7,410 nt of DNA, taken from JBBDIX01 sp050486225 (GTDB taxonomy: Bacteria > Actinomycetota > Nitriliruptoria > Nitriliruptorales > Nitriliruptoraceae). The notes under the pieces were generated by a model, which made no database searches, was not told where the DNA came from, and saw only the letters and a program-made list of their open reading frames with translations. Shown piece by piece: positions 6,063 through 7,410 of the stretch (its first letter is position 1; each line of letters opens with the position of its first letter). Location: contig JBJHCV010000022.1 in the NCBI GenBank assembly GCA_050486225.1, positions 1-7,410 of the forward strand. Reading direction: 5' to 3'. Both the position numbers and the translations under genes were made by a program.

Positions 6063-6331
6063 ACGGGAAGCGTAGGCGTGAATCTCGACTCCGTGGTCGC
6101 GACGTTGTCATTCGACATGATATCAGAGTCCAATATCGTACGTTGGCCGGTACCTGCTAGCCCGTTGCGTGTCGGTACAACGGCCACGTCAGCACCGGAT
6201 ACGACCGTCGCGACCTACACCTCCGGCCCGACCACACCGAACCTCATCCGGACCATCGCTTCACGGAGCACGTGGAATCATGGGCGCAGATCGTCCGAAC
6301 CGGTGGCGCCACGCGCTACCAGGCGAGCGCC
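6063..6331. other. Divergent intergenic region between hicA and the nucleotidyltransferase relic
   Basis: No gene is supported here. The part next to hicA holds an AT-rich patch (6105-6140) with the candidate promoter and operator. From 6161 to 6331 the frame of the downstream nucleotidyltransferase stays open after a TAG at 6158-6160, and its translation looks fairly protein-like (for example HRFTEHVESWAQIVRTGG). There is no start before a GTG at 6272, and I recognise no family, so I do not call it. Confidence 0.45.
6117..6137 (-). promoter_or_regulatory. Candidate hicAB promoter -10 and operator
   Basis: On the minus strand TATCAT (6122-6117) matches five of six bases of TATAAT and lies about 55 bases before the hicA start. 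No good -35 is found. The inverted repeat GATAT (6119-6123) / ATATC (6133-6137) overlaps it, with nine bases between the arms. A shorter TGTC/GACA repeat (6106-6117) lies alongside. RHH repressors such as HicB bind inverted repeats over their own promoters, which fits. Confidence 0.35.
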
Positions 6332-6674
6332 ATGAACGCACCCGCCCGTGACCGCTCGGAAGCCCTCGAGCGGCTGGCCGGCTTCGCGCCTCACCTACGC
6401 GCACGCGGCGTCACGTCGCTGCGTGTCTTCGGGTCCGCGGGACGGGACGCGATGATGGACGACAGCGACGTCGACATCACTCATGGAGTTCGATCGGCCC
6501 ATCGGGGCGTTCGAGCTCCTCGACCTCCAGGATGACCTGGCGCGGATGCTTGGTCGACCTGTCGACCTGGTGACACCGGCGGCCGTCAAGGAGAGGATGC
6601 GGCGGCACGTCGGACAAGCGCCAGGCCGACATGGCCACTGCCGCGTCGCAGCGAAATCGGCCGGCGTTTCGTAG
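6332..6674 (+). pseudogene. Frameshifted MNT-type minimal nucleotidyltransferase (antitoxin-type) gene
   Basis: The first part, from ATG 6332, reads L-R-A-R-G-V-T-S-L-R-V-F-G-S-A-G-R and then D-D-S-D-V-D-I: the polymerase-beta-like nucleotidyltransferase signature G-S-x-x-R with catalytic Asp 46 and 48. Straight after D-V-D-I the frame slips. The match resumes one frame over at 6480 as L-M-E-F-D-R-P-I-G-A-F-E-L-L-D-L, then LARMLGRPVDLVTPAAVKER, and ends at TAG 6672-6674. Removing one base near 6479 restores a 113-residue protein, close to the family's usual 95-110. In MntA/HepT pairs such proteins AMPylate the HEPN toxin (family knowledge), but no HepT gene follows here. It is probably a decayed gene; a sequencing error is possible. 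The uncorrected frame stops at 6535. Confidence 0.8.
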
Positions 6675-6721
6675 TCCAGAATGGCGGCGTTTTGTACGAC
6701 GCAACGTCGGCTTTCGCATGA
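6675..6721 (+). other. Unassigned junction between the two damaged genes
   Basis: No gene is recognised in any frame. An imperfect 12-base direct repeat spans its left edge: GGCGTTTCGTAG (6663-6674) and GGCGTTTTGTAC (6686-6697), 23 bases apart. An in-frame TGA (6719-6721) closes the ATPase frame immediately before its homology begins. The junction may mark a deletion that removed the ATPase N-terminal half. Confidence 0.4.
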
Positions 6722-7410
6722 TTGCCTGGCGGCATCCGAGCCGCCCGAGCGCAGATCGACGTGTACCTCGAACGTATCGTCCAGCGCGACCTCGAGGAGC
6801 AGGGCGTGCGGATGCGTCGCCAGGACGCGCTACGCGGTTGGCTGATCGCCTACGCCGCCGCGACGTCGACGACGACCTCCTACACGGCGCTCCTCGATGC
6901 CGCCACACCCGGTGACGCCGAGAAGCCAGCCCGCAGCACGATCGAGGGCTACCGATCGGCGCTGCAGGCACTGTGGCTCCTCGACCCGTTGCAAAGATGG
7001 GCGCCCTCGCTCAATCCTCTGAAGCGAGTGGCGCAGGCGCCGAAGCACCACCTCGCCGATCCCGCGCTCGCGGCGAGCTTGCTGGGTGTAGGCGTCGACG
7101 CCCTCCTCAGGGGACGCGACGCTGGTCCACCGACGCTGCGCGACGGTGACCTCGCCGGCCGGTTGTTGGAGTCGCTGGTCGTGCTCAGCGTTCGCACGTA
7201 CGCACAGGCAGCCGAAGCCCGCGTGACCCACTTCCGCACCAGGAACGGCGACCACGAGGTCGACATGATCGTAGTGAGGGCAGATGGGCGCGTGCTCGCC
7301 ATCGAGGTCAAGATCGCCCCGAGCGTGAGCGACGACGACGTTCGCCACCTCCGGTGGCTCGGCGAGCGCTACGGCAACGACCTCCAAGACGCAGTCGTGA
7401 TCACCGCAGG
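6722..7410 (+). pseudogene. C-terminal part of a DUF4143-type AAA ATPase, N-terminal half missing, 3' end outside the window
   Basis: The frame is open from 6722 to the window end, about 229 codons. It reads LPGGIRAARAQIDVYLERIV, then Q-R-D-L-E-E-Q-G-V, LRGWLIAYAAATSTTTSY, A-R-S-T-I-E-G-Y, L-W-L-L-D-P-L, APKHHLADPALAASLLGV and G-R-L-L-E-S-L-V-V. It ends with the nuclease-like module E-V-D-M-I-V, then V-L-A-I-E-V-K (Asp then E-x-K, a PD-(D/E)xK pattern common in DUF4143). In this family an N-terminal P-loop ATPase domain of about 180-200 residues comes first; none is present, and TGA lies directly upstream at 6719-6721. Only a TTG (6722) could start it. It is most likely a 5'-deleted relic; a frameshifted or short surviving C-terminal protein is less likely. 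Such ATPases are common in accessory, TA-like islands; their function is poorly known. Confidence 0.8.

Noticed and set aside
6476..6484. Programmed ribosomal frameshift in the nucleotidyltransferase gene
   Set aside because: The site has no slippery heptamer, no run of identical bases, and no obvious downstream stem. A mutation or sequencing error is simpler.
6830..7387. Minus-strand 185-codon frame opposite the ATPase relic
   Set aside because: The + strand frame shows strong family similarity (A-P-K-H-H-L-A-D-P, A-I-E-V-K); the opposite frame shows none.
1..7410. CRISPR array, tRNA, rRNA or insertion sequence
   Set aside because: I saw no regularly spaced repeats, no tRNA- or rRNA-like segment, and no transposase frame or terminal inverted repeats.

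Overview
The window is G+C-rich DNA (clearly well above 60% by eye). Coding frames are dominated by GC-ending codons, and several genes use GTG starts or lack a Shine-Dalgarno sequence. This fits a high-GC bacterium such as an Actinomycetota or Deinococcota (Trueperaceae-like) lineage. The assignment is an inference from composition and protein style, not from a marker gene.

Left part (1-5287, all + strand). The window opens with the tail of a helical-repeat (TPR-like) protein. Next comes a fold-type IV PLP-dependent aminotransferase with its catalytic lysine in place. After a short intergenic region with a good sigma70-type promoter (perfect TTGACA) and a clear GGAGG ribosome site, there is a small secreted protein of unknown function. 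The largest gene follows, a 1091-residue putative lipoprotein. In order it has a lipobox, a Big_2 Ig-like domain, a central region with an HExxH...E zinc-metallopeptidase signature, a cadherin-like/VCBS-type Ig domain (VLANDxD motif) and about six HAF-type repeats. The secreted protein and the lipoprotein are probably co-transcribed and act outside the cytoplasmic membrane.

Middle part (5288-6331). A GC hairpin sits between convergent genes. On the minus strand lies a complete hicA-hicB type II toxin-antitoxin pair. The toxin comes first and overlaps the antitoxin by 4 nt. The antitoxin has a strong ribosome site inside the toxin gene, while the toxin has a GTG start and no visible ribosome site. 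An AT-rich patch upstream carries a plausible -10 element and an inverted repeat, a candidate HicB operator.

Right part (6332-7410, + strand). There are two damaged defence/TA-type genes. The first is an MNT-type minimal nucleotidyltransferase split by a one-base frameshift just after its catalytic DxD. The second is the C-terminal half of a DUF4143-type AAA ATPase with its P-loop half missing, running off the window. Together with hicAB this looks like a toxin-antitoxin accessory island in decay. I do not see a convincing wholly new defence system. The most unusual intact gene is the metallopeptidase/Ig/HAF lipoprotein.
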